From Sphingobacterium sp. (GTDB taxonomy: Bacteria; Bacteroidota; Bacteroidia; Sphingobacteriales; Sphingobacteriaceae), in NCBI GenBank assembly GCA_031277685.1, contig JAITLV010000121.1, positions 1-64,000 on the forward strand: a stretch of 64,000 bases of DNA. The letters are read 5' to 3'. The notes under the pieces were generated by a model. The model did not search any database and was not told where the DNA came from. It saw only the letters and a list, made by a program, of their open reading frames with translations. Of the stretch, positions 44,087-52,309 are shown in pieces. The translations under genes and the position numbers were made by a program. Numbering within the stretch: position 1 is the first letter of the stretch; each line of letters begins with the position of its first letter.

Positions 44087-46156
44087 ATGGCGAAAAAATT
44101 TATTCCTAGAGATGTTAGCTGGTTGAGCTTTAATGGCAGGGTACTACAAGAGGCAGCAGATGAGGATGTACCTTTACCCCTAAGAATCAAATTTCTGGGT
44201 ATATTCTCCAATAACTTAGATGAATTTTTTCGTGTTCGCGTGGCCGGGCTCAAGCGTGCCATTGACCTGAAAGATAAAAGTGCCAACCAATCTTTTTATG
44301 AAGACCCGCAGTTGATCTTGGAGGAGCTCAATATTCGTGTTATCAAACAGCAGAAAAAGTTTGACAATACCTGGAATCGAATCCAAAAAGATATGGCCAA
44401 GCAGTATGTCTTCATTAAAACAAGCGAGGAACTTAGTTTAGAACAACAACAGTTTGTCAGCGAATATTACCAGGATGAGGTAGAATCGAATGTTATTCCT
44501 CTCATTCTTGATGATGTACGCCCGATGCCCTATATCCGTGACAAGAGTCTTTACCTGGGTATATCCATGGGAAAAAGTGAATGGCAATACGAAACCAAAT
44601 TTGCTTTAATTGAAATTCCCACCAGCCAAAATGGACGCTTTGTCCAGTTGCCATCGCCAAAGGATGAAAAACATATTATTCTACTCGAAGATGTCATTAA
44701 ATTCAACCTGCCATTGATATTTTCGTACTTTGGATTTGATGTTTTCCATGCGCACGTATTTAAAGTCACAAAAGATGCTGAATTCGACATCGATAACGAC
44801 ATCAATACAACGCTGGTCGAAAAAATAAGTAAGGGCGTCAAGAACAGAAGGAAAGGAAAACCTACCCGATTTATTTTTGATCAGGAGATGGATCCAAAAC
44901 TTGTTGAATTTTTGATCAAAAAGCTCAACCTCTCGAAGAAGGATAGTATTATTCCAGGTCAAAAAATCCATAATTTCAAACATTTTATGGATTTCCCAAA
45001 TGTGTTTAAATCTTATCATCAACCGCAGGAAAGGACGTCATTTCCACACCCCTATTTTCAAAATTACGAACGGGTTACAGATACGGTATTAAAGAAAGAT
45101 GTCCTTCTTTCCTTTCCTTATCATGAATTTCGCCCCATTATTGATCTCCTACGTGAAGCCGCAATGGATCCGGATGTAAAAACGATACAGATCACGGCCT
45201 ATCGCTTGGCTTCAAATTCTAAAGTCGCAAATGCTTTGATCAATGCGGCACGGAATGGCAAGGAGGTAACCGTTATGCTTGAACTAAGGGCAAGATTTGA
45301 CGAGGAAAATAATCTGGACTGGAAAGAGAAACTGGAACTGGAAGGAATCAAGGTACTGACGGGAATTCCGAATAAAAAGGTACACGCGAAATTGTGTGTC
45401 ATCAAAAAGCGAGTAGGTAACAAGACTATCCAATATGGTTTTGTCAGCACCGGCAATATTAACGAAAAAACGGCTAAATTATATGGGGATTATTGCCTTT
45501 TGACAAGCAACAGAGATGTTATCGCAGATATCAATAAAGTCTTCAATTATCTTAGACGGCCTAAATCTGATCCGGCAGACATAATCAAAAACTGCAAAAG
45601 CCTATTAATTTGCCCTATCGATATGCGCCGGGAATTACTGCACTTTATTGATCAGGAAATTACAGAAGCTAAAGCAGGTCGAAAGGCCTCTATTATTGTC
45701 AAAGTAAACTCCCTGAGTGATAAAGACATGATTAAAAAACTCTATGATGCCGCAACTGTAGGGGTTAAAATAGATCTAATTATCCGGGGAATCTATTGCG
45801 CGACAAACCAAAAAACATTTAAATTGCCGATGAATGCAATTTCCATTGTTGATGAGTATTTAGAACATGCCCGAATCATGTATTTTTACAATGCCGGTAA
45901 AGAGTTAATGTATATCTCTTCTGCGGATTGGATGACCCGAAATCTAGATCACCGCGTTGAAGCAGCTGTAAAAATCACCAACAAAAAGATCAAGGAAGAT
46001 TTAAAGGAAATGCTTCACATTCAGCTAAACGACAATGTCAAAGCACGTATCCTGAACAATTCCCTAAGCAACCACTACGTTGAAAATAAAAATGAACCTT
46101 GCCGTTCACAGATCGAGATCTACAACTATTTAAGAAAGAAAATAACAGATCATTAA
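44087..46156 (+). CDS. ppk1: Polyphosphate kinase 1
   Basis: A 689-residue enzyme that builds polyphosphate from ATP. Visible are the N-terminal WLSFNGRVLQEAADE and the IFSNNLDEFFRVRVAGLKR of the Ppk1 head, then the two phospholipase-D-like catalytic domains. The autophosphorylated His is His433 in KKVHAKLCVI (equivalent to E. coli His435), and the second conserved His lies near EHARIMYF. Length matches the family. It is transcribed alone with its own promoter box and is followed by a hairpin. Confidence 0.97.
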   Translation: MAKKFIPRDVSWLSFNGRVLQEAADEDVPLPLRIKFLGIFSNNLDEFFRVRVAGLKRAIDLKDKSANQSFYEDPQLILEELNIRVIKQQKKFDNTWNRIQKDMAKQYVFIKTSEELSLEQQQFVSEYYQDEVESNVIPLILDDVRPMPYIRDKSLYLGISMGKSEWQYETKFALIEIPTSQNGRFVQLPSPKDEKHIILLEDVIKFNLPLIFSYFGFDVFHAHVFKVTKDAEFDIDNDINTTLVEKISKGVKNRRKGKPTRFIFDQEMDPKLVEFLIKKLNLSKKDSIIPGQKIHNFKHFMDFPNVFKSYHQPQERTSFPHPYFQNYERVTDTVLKKDVLLSFPYHEFRPIIDLLREAAMDPDVKTIQITAYRLASNSKVANALINAARNGKEVTVMLELRARFDEENNLDWKEKLELEGIKVLTGIPNKKVHAKLCVIKKRVGNKTIQYGFVSTGNINEKTAKLYGDYCLLTSNRDVIADINKVFNYLRRPKSDPADIIKNCKSLLICPIDMRRELLHFIDQEITEAKAGRKASIIVKVNSLSDKDMIKKLYDAATVGVKIDLIIRGIYCATNQKTFKLPMNAISIVDEYLEHARIMYFYNAGKELMYISSADWMTRNLDHRVEAAVKITNKKIKEDLKEMLHIQLNDNVKARILNNSLSNHYVENKNEPCRSQIEIYNYLRKKITDH

Positions 46157-46181
46157 AATAATTCAGTAAAAAATAATTTAA

Positions 46182-46215
46182 GCAAAGCCTCAGCTTTTAT
46201 AGACTGAGGCTTTGC
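46182..46215 (+). terminator. Terminator of ppk1
   Basis: A 12-bp perfect stem, GCAAAGCCTCAG with its complement (46182-46193 with 46204-46215), and a 10-nt loop, 25 nt after the stop. The T-tail is poor. Confidence 0.75.
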
Positions 46216-46237
46216 CTATTCTTCACCTCGTCTTTAT

Positions 46238-46256
46238 TGTGAACTTGTAGTTCACA
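46238..46256. promoter_or_regulatory. Palindromic operator candidate upstream of the VanX-like gene
   Basis: TGTGAAC-N5-GTTCACA, with perfect 7-bp arms, ends 1 bp before a TTTG -33 box (46258-46261). That box is followed after 18 nt by TAAAGTTG (46280-46287). The position fits an activator site for the downstream AraC-type regulator or another dimeric regulator. Confidence 0.5.
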
Positions 46257-46299
46257 TTTTGATGTTAGAATTGAGCATCTAAAGTTGTATCTTCATCCC

Positions 46300-46977
46300 A
46301 TGAAACTCAACTTCTGTCTATCCATTGGTCTTGCTCTGGTAGTCTTCCAGACGAAAGCGCAACAAAAAATGCCGTCAAACTTCGTCTATGTAAAAGAATT
46401 CATCCCAACAATTACGCTAGATATGCGTTATTTTGGAAGCCATAATTTTACAGGCCGACCGATTCATGGCTACGAAAAACCGGTGGCCATCCTGACCAAA
46501 CGTGCTACATTGGCTTTACAAGAAGTGGAGAAATACCTTAATAAAAAAGGGTTATCGCTAAAAATATTTGATGCTTATCGTCCGCAATCTGCTGTTGATC
46601 ATTTTAAAACCTGGTCACTGACCCCTAATGATACAATTGCCAAACGAGAATTCTATCCACAACTGGATAAAAAAAACTTATTTAAACTTGGTTATATTGC
46701 CAACAAATCAGGTCATAGCCGTGGGAGTACCGTCGATCTGACCTTAGTAGACCTTAAAAATCATCAGGAGATTGATATGGGTGGTCCCTTTGATTTTTTT
46801 GGTGCGGTTTCGCATCATAATTATTCCAACTTATCTGTAAAACAAAAAGAAAATCGAAAAATACTACGTGAGGCCATGGCCACATTTGGCTTTAAGGCTT
46901 ATGATAAAGAATGGTGGCATTATACCCTACATGATGAACCCTATCGTAAAACCTATTTTGATTTTATTGTAAAATAA
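46300..46977 (+). CDS. D-alanyl-D-alanine dipeptidase (VanX/DdpX family)
   Basis: A 225-residue exported zinc dipeptidase. A signal peptide covers residues 1-20 (VVFQTKAQ). VanX landmarks are intact: Arg94 in DAYRPQSA, the zinc ligands His139 and Asp146 in SGHSRGSTVDLTL, and Glu204-x2-His207 in KEWWHY. VanX-type enzymes hydrolyse D-Ala-D-Ala; in Gram-negatives (DdpX) they salvage cell-wall dipeptide in the periplasm rather than confer vancomycin resistance. There is no vanHA-like pair nearby. The AraC-type gene starts 2 bp after its stop, which suggests joint expression. Confidence 0.92.
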   Translation: MKLNFCLSIGLALVVFQTKAQQKMPSNFVYVKEFIPTITLDMRYFGSHNFTGRPIHGYEKPVAILTKRATLALQEVEKYLNKKGLSLKIFDAYRPQSAVDHFKTWSLTPNDTIAKREFYPQLDKKNLFKLGYIANKSGHSRGSTVDLTLVDLKNHQEIDMGGPFDFFGAVSHHNYSNLSVKQKENRKILREAMATFGFKAYDKEWWHYTLHDEPYRKTYFDFIVK

Positions 46978-46979
46978 AC

Positions 46980-47852
46980 ATGCCTTCTATCCCTCAACAA
47001 ATTGACAGCAAGGATTTTTTCGCTTTCCATATTAAAGGAAACAAATCCAAACCCGTCTTCAGTCCCCAGCAACAGCATATATTAGCGAACAAAAACCTGT
47101 ATTCACTCTGTTTAATCAAAAAGGGGGAGACTTCTTTTATCATCAATGATGAACGGGTACAAGTCAAACAACATCATCTGCTATTGACCAACCCTTCGTC
47201 AAAAGTCAATGGTGCTTCGGTCACTAAATCTTGGGACTGTGAAGTCTATTTAATTTTCTTTAGTATAGATTTTGCCTTCAAATTGGATTTTCGAAAAGAA
47301 TTTTTTGATATTACCAAAAAGTCGCTTACACTAGATAGCAGCCATATCTTCGCACTCTCCTTGCAAGATGCAGCAAACTTCTCCAATTTATTTAAGCAAT
47401 TTATTCATTACGATAAACAAAGTCACAATTATATTTTCAAAACACAGATTATTAAATCACTAACTGAAATCCTGTTCTGCGAGATTGCACGCTTGGCCAG
47501 TCAACATATCAAAAACATCCCCGTGGTCCCTTCACGGAAACGTGAAGTATTGGCCAATTTCTACCTCCTCCTGAAGCAATCCTTTCGTCAGGAGCATATG
47601 GTCCAATTTTACGCTTCAGAACTAGGGATCACACCCAAACATCTCTCGGTAATCACCAAAGAGCTCACAGGGAAACCTGCAATAGAATTAATACAGCATA
47701 TTTTGGTGGAAGAGGCAAAGTGTTTACTACGTCAGGGGCTCCCGGTCGGAGAAATAGCCAAGCAGCTACACTTCTCGGATCAGTCCTTTTTTGGAAAATT
47801 CTTTAAGCGAAATGTAGGTATCTCGCCTAAAGAGTTTCGTCAAAAACCTTGA
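46980..47852 (+). CDS. AraC family transcriptional regulator
   Basis: A 290-residue regulator. The N-terminal part (about 20-170) is a ligand-binding domain with LCLIKKGETSFIINDERVQVKQHHLLLTNP of cupin type. The C-terminal AraC helix-turn-helix pair covers about 195-288 (YASELGITPKHLSVITKELTGKP, then VGEIAKQLHFSDQSFFGKFFKRNVGISPKEFR). It starts 2 bp after the VanX-like gene and probably controls that unit. Its stop codon directly abuts the stop of the convergent HAD gene, with no bases between. Confidence 0.93.
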   Translation: MPSIPQQIDSKDFFAFHIKGNKSKPVFSPQQQHILANKNLYSLCLIKKGETSFIINDERVQVKQHHLLLTNPSSKVNGASVTKSWDCEVYLIFFSIDFAFKLDFRKEFFDITKKSLTLDSSHIFALSLQDAANFSNLFKQFIHYDKQSHNYIFKTQIIKSLTEILFCEIARLASQHIKNIPVVPSRKREVLANFYLLLKQSFRQEHMVQFYASELGITPKHLSVITKELTGKPAIELIQHILVEEAKCLLRQGLPVGEIAKQLHFSDQSFFGKFFKRNVGISPKEFRQKP

Positions 47853-48560
47853 TTAAACAAAACGGGTGAGATCAAAGATGCTATCAAATTGTTGGTCTGC
47901 GGCGGAAATATCCTGCAATTTATCTTCGCCCCAAGTCTGCCCCTTCAGCCAGAGCGTCTGGCAACCAACAGCATTCGCTGGAACCATATCCTTACTGTAA
48001 GAATCTCCCACAACCAAGATCTCATTAGCAGGTAACCCCATCGCTTCCACACCAAGCGCATAAATCGCCGGATCAGGTTTGCGCACACCGACTACCGCAG
48101 ACTCCACAATAGCTTTGAAATAGGATAAAATATCAAAATCAGCCAATACAGCAGTTAAGTTGCCATAGAAATTGGAAACCATAACAATAGGATATTGATC
48201 CTTAAGAGCGTCCAACAAAGGTTTTACCTTCGCGACGGTATCCTTCGCGAGAACATATCCATCCAATGCAATTTTATCGGCCAATTGCAGATCTAGGTCA
48301 TAGCCTGCCGCAATCAGATAGTCAAACTGCACTTTCAATTTCGCCTTAAGCACATCCAAGAAGTTAAAATCTGGTTTGATAATGGGCTGAAGGGCCATCT
48401 GACGTTCTGCATAAGTGTATGCCTCTTGGAAGGAGCTCAGATTGACCGGAACCTGGTACTTTTCATAGCCAGACCAAATTACGGCTCCCCAGTGTCCCCC
48501 ATTGGTATCTAATGTACCGCCGTAATCAAAAATAATCCCTTTTATTATAAACTTATCCAT
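47853..48560 (-). CDS. HAD family phosphatase, candidate phosphatidylinositol-phosphate phosphatase
   Basis: A 235-residue HAD-IA hydrolase. Motif I is DYGGTLDTNG (nucleophile Asp13), in which the usual second Asp of DxD is Gly. Motif II is MVSNF, and motifs III and IV are GVRKPDPAIYALGVEAMGL and VVGDSYSKDMVPA. It is the last gene of the inositol-lipid set, 2 bp after the flippase-like gene. In that context it would remove the phosphate from phosphatidylinositol-phosphate to give phosphatidylinositol (inference from order). A DxG motif I is found in some active HAD phosphatases. Confidence 0.85.
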   Translation of the reverse strand: MDKFIIKGIIFDYGGTLDTNGGHWGAVIWSGYEKYQVPVNLSSFQEAYTYAERQMALQPIIKPDFNFLDVLKAKLKVQFDYLIAAGYDLDLQLADKIALDGYVLAKDTVAKVKPLLDALKDQYPIVMVSNFYGNLTAVLADFDILSYFKAIVESAVVGVRKPDPAIYALGVEAMGLPANEILVVGDSYSKDMVPANAVGCQTLWLKGQTWGEDKLQDISAADQQFDSIFDLTRFV

Positions 48561-48562
48561 TG

Positions 48563-49552
48563 CTATTTCTTTTTAACTAAACTCATCCACCCTAAGCCGA
48601 TTATGATCCAAACAATTTCCCTAATCCTGGTCACGATCCCCATGAAAATACCGACCGAAGCCGGCAACCCGATACTCATCACAGCCATTGCCAAGCCACC
48701 TTCCCGTGTCCCCAGTTGCATGGGGAAGAAAAATACCAAATTGGCAAAAAGTGAGGATCCGGAACTAATGATCATGGCATCAATAAAATCTATATTGATA
48801 TCCAATGCCAGACCAATAAAATAAATCTCAAAACATCCGACCACCCGAGCAACAAACTCCCAAAAAAGAGCAATATAAAATCTATCCCTACGGTTTTGAA
48901 ATAGATTCTTTACCTGCTGATCTACATCGTTTAGTGTTTCAAATTTTGCTTCCAGTAGGTTATTTACTTTTTTGCCAACCAAAGGTAAGCGTGCCAGAGT
49001 CTTTAGCAAAGAAACCGTAATTCCCTTCTTATAGAATTTTGTAAATAGCCAAGTACAAACGATTGCCATTACAAAAATCACGGCACAGGCCACATTAACT
49101 AAGGTACTGGCGGGTACAAACCATAGGATCAGAAACACGGATACAACCCAAAACAAAATATGGGATAGAATATGCATAACGCCATATAACAAAACGGATG
49201 AACCCGCCTTGGAACCACCAACATAATTTTTCAGTTCAATGATTCTGTAAGGTTCACCTCCTAAAGCTACAAATGGCGTAATGTAATTAATGGCATAACC
49301 AGATACGGTCAATTGCAATACTTTCCAAAATGGAACATTGGTTTGCGGTATTTGCGGTTCCTGGATAATCGCTTTGAAAGCCATTGCGTTCATCCAATAA
49401 AGAACAGCCCAACTACCAAGTACCGGTAAAAACCACCAACCGATTTTTTCCAGATTACGCCAAATCTCCTGAACCCCCATCGCATGAATCATATAGGCCA
49501 AAGTGCCTATACCAATCAGCATAAAGAGTACTTTATAGATCTTACTCCCCAT
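48563..49552 (-). CDS. Flippase-like integral membrane protein (LPG synthase TM region family)
   Basis: A 329-residue protein with about eight hydrophobic helices. It belongs to the AglD/LPG-synthase-TM family (UPF0104): FKAIIQEPQIPQTNVPFWKVLQLTVSGYAINYITPFVALGGEPYRI near the start, and LVFFFPMQLGTREGGLAMAVMSIGLPASVGI near the end. No catalytic LPG synthase domain is present. Members are proposed to move lipids across membranes. The start overlaps the CDP-alcohol phosphatidyltransferase gene by 11 bp, so it is translationally coupled to lipid synthesis. Confidence 0.87.
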   Translation of the reverse strand: MGSKIYKVLFMLIGIGTLAYMIHAMGVQEIWRNLEKIGWWFLPVLGSWAVLYWMNAMAFKAIIQEPQIPQTNVPFWKVLQLTVSGYAINYITPFVALGGEPYRIIELKNYVGGSKAGSSVLLYGVMHILSHILFWVVSVFLILWFVPASTLVNVACAVIFVMAIVCTWLFTKFYKKGITVSLLKTLARLPLVGKKVNNLLEAKFETLNDVDQQVKNLFQNRRDRFYIALFWEFVARVVGCFEIYFIGLALDINIDFIDAMIISSGSSLFANLVFFFPMQLGTREGGLAMAVMSIGLPASVGIFMGIVTRIREIVWIIIGLGWMSLVKKK

Positions 49553-50495
49553 AAGATGGATCGTTGGTCAACTTATTAACAAAATAACCACTTACTTTTT
49601 CCTGTCTGTTGCACATATAGATTAAGATCGGATTTAATACAAACATATCAAAGAAAAAATAAATCCATGGCTGACCAATAAACAACCAAACGAATAGAAA
49701 AATAACGCGTGTATTGAACTGAACAATATTCGTGTATTTCATCAATGGCTTATTTTTCATTCTGAAATCAACCATTAACTGTTTGGGGAGATCATCTTTG
49801 TATCGGGATTTGACAATGTGCAATAACTGCTGCAACTTCGGCGATAATTTCTCCTGGTTTCGAGTGTACCCTATATAACCATTCAGCACAAATTTGCTGA
49901 AAAAGTTCTTATTCCAGGACAAAGCGTCATAATCAACCTTCAAATCCCTGGTGTTATCTAACTCACTACCTGCTTTTCCCTTAATAAAGAATAGATGGAC
50001 ATTCCGATAATAATCGGCCATTGCAGATTGTATCATATGGGAAACTCCGGCAAGAATACAAAATACCCAAAGCCAATCTGGCCAGCCTTCATTGATACTC
50101 CGCAAACAAATGGCAATATGAATGGAGGCGAACCAAAAATCACCAGCAAAACCATCCAAAATACGACCAAAACGGCTTTTATTGTCAGTCATCCTAGCCA
50201 ATTGTCCATCAGCACTATCCAAAGAATTTGCAAAGATCAACAGCAACATACCAATGACATTGATCCATAAATCACCATAATAAAATAAGATACCAGCAGC
50301 TACACCAAAGAAAATACTGATGATTGTCACCGCGTTGGGTGTGATTCCAATTTTAGCACATACCTGCGCAATACGAAATCCAATAGGTCTATAAAACCAA
50401 ATATCTATTTTCTCTTCGGTATCATTGGATTTTAAAGATTGTTCGAATGCGCTCAAATTCTCTTCTTCGATTACATTAACTTGTTCTCTCTGCAT
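49542..50495 (-). CDS. CDP-alcohol phosphatidyltransferase, candidate PI-phosphate synthase
   Basis: A 317-residue membrane enzyme. The CDP-alcohol phosphatidyltransferase motif is DSADGQLARMTDNKSRFG followed by RILDGFAGD. Between the third and fourth Asp there are four residues instead of three, so the catalytic Asp is shifted by one. The family joins CDP-diacylglycerol or a CDP-alcohol to an alcohol. Beside ino1, the expected acceptor is inositol 1-phosphate, giving phosphatidylinositol-phosphate (inference). I chose ATG at 50495 (MQREQVNVIEEE), overlapping the ATP-grasp gene by 20 bp; an earlier in-frame ATG at 50585 would overlap more. Confidence 0.87.
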   Translation of the reverse strand: MQREQVNVIEEENLSAFEQSLKSNDTEEKIDIWFYRPIGFRIAQVCAKIGITPNAVTIISIFFGVAAGILFYYGDLWINVIGMLLLIFANSLDSADGQLARMTDNKSRFGRILDGFAGDFWFASIHIAICLRSINEGWPDWLWVFCILAGVSHMIQSAMADYYRNVHLFFIKGKAGSELDNTRDLKVDYDALSWNKNFFSKFVLNGYIGYTRNQEKLSPKLQQLLHIVKSRYKDDLPKQLMVDFRMKNKPLMKYTNIVQFNTRVIFLFVWLFIGQPWIYFFFDMFVLNPILIYMCNRQEKVSGYFVNKLTNDPSYGE

Positions 50496-51369
50496 TGTGG
50501 TTCTTTTCAGTAAATTTATGGTAAACCATTTGCGCAATGGCTTCAGCTGCTTCTGCTCGACAAGGGGCGAAACTAGGCCAATCATTTAGGTCAATAATAT
50601 GAAAATCTCCATTTGAATCAATAATCACATCACCACCATAAATATGGACATCCAGCACTTCAGCCGCATGGTTGGCTACTTGCTTTAAGTTAGCCAAATC
50701 AAATGGAAAATGGACAACTTCATCATTGATTTGTTCATACAAATCATACTTATGATGATTATGTTCATAGGGGTAAAAGTAAAAAAAGAAATCGGTCCCC
50801 CTAACCGCATAAAACTTTAATAAATCTCCAGCCAAATGTTCAGAGATAACAGCCTCTTTAATTCCCCTTAGGGCATATTCATTTAATATATGCTGTGCTT
50901 CTTTCAGACTAGCCGCAAAAGTGACATCTTCTTTATGGATTGCATGAAAATCGCCACGCTTAATCCAGACCCCCTTTCCTTTTAATTTTTCAAAAATAGA
51001 CTGAATATCTGCGACAGTAGAGATTACAATACTCTTCGGATAAGGCACCCCCCCCTCTAATAACCTGAGTGTCATATTCTTTCGAAAACAATTCTCGATA
51101 CCGAACCCTGAGTTCAATACATTAACACCATTATTTTGAAGGGATTGCAGTTTCTTAACCAAGGTCTTTGTTCTCCCCATCGTCAGTATATTGGGTTGCT
51201 TTATGGAATCAGAAGCCAAAAATTCATCTTCATTATATATTTCAACTGACGCACCTTTCTCGGTCAACTTGAGCACTACTTCATTAAATATCGCAGCGTC
51301 ATTCCCAACATGATTGGGTGAAAAGCGATTTTTACGCGTCACGCCTAAAATAGAAATCATCTCGCTCAT
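50476..51369 (-). CDS. ATP-grasp enzyme of unknown substrate in the inositol-lipid operon
   Basis: A 297-residue protein. ATP-grasp features are an N-terminal alpha/beta region (residues 1-90), the nucleotide-binding segment VWIKRGDFHAIHKEDV (about 145-160), VISEHLAGDLLKFYAVRG, and the metal-site IYGGDVIIDSNGDFHIIDLNDWPSF near the C-terminus. ATP-grasp enzymes ligate a carboxylate to an amine or thiol through an acyl phosphate. None of the known inositol-lipid steps needs such a ligase, so its substrate is open. It overlaps the phosphatidyltransferase gene and lies 4 bp after the nucleotidyltransferase. Confidence 0.83.
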   Translation of the reverse strand: MSEMISILGVTRKNRFSPNHVGNDAAIFNEVVLKLTEKGASVEIYNEDEFLASDSIKQPNILTMGRTKTLVKKLQSLQNNGVNVLNSGFGIENCFRKNMTLRLLEGGVPYPKSIVISTVADIQSIFEKLKGKGVWIKRGDFHAIHKEDVTFAASLKEAQHILNEYALRGIKEAVISEHLAGDLLKFYAVRGTDFFFYFYPYEHNHHKYDLYEQINDEVVHFPFDLANLKQVANHAAEVLDVHIYGGDVIIDSNGDFHIIDLNDWPSFAPCRAEAAEAIAQMVYHKFTEKNHNAERTS

Positions 51370-51373
51370 TTTA

Positions 51374-52084
51374 CTAACTTACTTCTCCACTCAAAAACTG
51401 TTCCGCTATAATGCGGTCTTTCAAGTGATCGATATCGACTACTTTTTCAAATACAAATGCCTCAACACACAAATCGTTTTCCAAAAGTGCGCGTTGAAAA
51501 TTTCGCATTCTGGAATTTCCCGCTGCAACGGAACTTAAAGCGCAGTCCATTGCCGCTTTCCGAAAACAATAAATACCCCCCGAAACAAATTTTGTTTCTG
51601 CTGTAGCCGCATCCAAAAATGCTTCTACCTTTAGATCATTATCTGTGTTTACATAAAGTGGGCTCTCATCATCCACAAAGGGAGTGATTCCCATAAACGC
51701 ATCCGCGCGTTCCTTCTGCCGAAAAGCTGTTAAGTAATCATGAAATTCATGGGGTCTAAAAACAGTATCCGTGGTTGTCAGACAGCAAGAAGTCCAGGTT
51801 GGATTATTTTTGACCAACAAGGCAAAACTATGTAACGAACTTGGTGTATCCTCCTCTATCAAGACAATGGGTAGTTCAAACGCTGTATGCGTTAAAAATA
51901 TCTTTAGCTCAGGCGATTGCTTGTTAATGATAACATGTACTCTCTGTGCACCTTCTTTAGCAAAAACACGAATCAATCGTTCAATTAATGGAACTCCATG
52001 TAAGGGCAGTAAGGGCTTCGGCAAATTAAAACCCTCTTTTCGCAATCGAGATCCTTCTCCCGCCGCAATGATCGCAAATTCCAT
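51374..52084 (-). CDS. NTP transferase (inositol-phosphate cytidylyltransferase-like)
   Basis: A 236-residue nucleotidyltransferase. It starts MEFAIIAAGEGSRLRKEGFNLPKPLLPLHG, the Rossmann-like NTP-binding loop GxGxRL...PKPLLPL. Further on it has VHVIINKQ, TTDTVFRP and FVSGGIYCFR. The family makes NDP-sugars or CDP-alcohols; in this operon, CDP-inositol from CTP and inositol phosphate is possible (inference). I use ATG at 52084, where the family motif begins; an in-frame ATG at 52114 lies directly after a T6 run of a leader hairpin. It follows ino1 by about 225 bp with a terminator and a structured leader between. Confidence 0.83.
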   Translation of the reverse strand: MEFAIIAAGEGSRLRKEGFNLPKPLLPLHGVPLIERLIRVFAKEGAQRVHVIINKQSPELKIFLTHTAFELPIVLIEEDTPSSLHSFALLVKNNPTWTSCCLTTTDTVFRPHEFHDYLTAFRQKERADAFMGITPFVDDESPLYVNTDNDLKVEAFLDAATAETKFVSGGIYCFRKAAMDCALSSVAAGNSRMRNFQRALLENDLCVEAFVFEKVVDIDHLKDRIIAEQFLSGEVS

Positions 52085-52115
52085 TCCTTCTAATTGCAAA
52101 ATAAAATCATTCATT

Positions 52116-52183
52116 AAAAAAGTGAAACCCTCGTCACTATCTCCGTGTTTGCTAACACAAAAGCCTACAGAGGGTTATCTCCG
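52116..52183 (-). ncRNA. Candidate structured leader (attenuator-like) upstream of the nucleotidyltransferase gene
   Basis: On the minus strand, AACCCTC (170-176 of this kilobase) can pair with GAGGGTT (126-132), enclosing a GTGTT/AACAC hairpin (145-149 with 154-158). The GAGGGTT arm lies in the loop of a second hairpin, AGTGA/TCACT (121-125 with 134-138), which is followed by six T (116-121). The 8-nt CGGAGATA is repeated (138-145 and 176-183). The T-run ends just before ATG 52114. This looks like two alternative folds; no known family is recognised. Confidence 0.4.
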
Positions 52184-52257
52184 GATAATTGTACGATATC
52201 CCCTTCCCTTTTCAAAAAAGAACGGTTTTATATATCCATAAAATAACTATCCCGAAG

Positions 52258-52298
52258 AAAAAGGGGAAGAATTACCAGAAGCAATTATTCCCCTTTTT
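52258..52298 (-). terminator. Terminator of ino1
   Basis: AAAAAGGGGAA (52258-52268) pairs with TTCCCCTTTTT (52288-52298), with an AATT/AATT inner pairing. It lies 11 bp beyond the ino1 stop. Confidence 0.75.
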
Positions 52299-52309
52299 AT
52301 AAAGGTAAT

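Noticed and set aside
46300..46977. Vancomycin resistance locus
   Set aside because: Only a VanX-like dipeptidase is present, with no VanH or VanA-type ligase; a DdpX-like salvage role is more likely in a Gram-negative.
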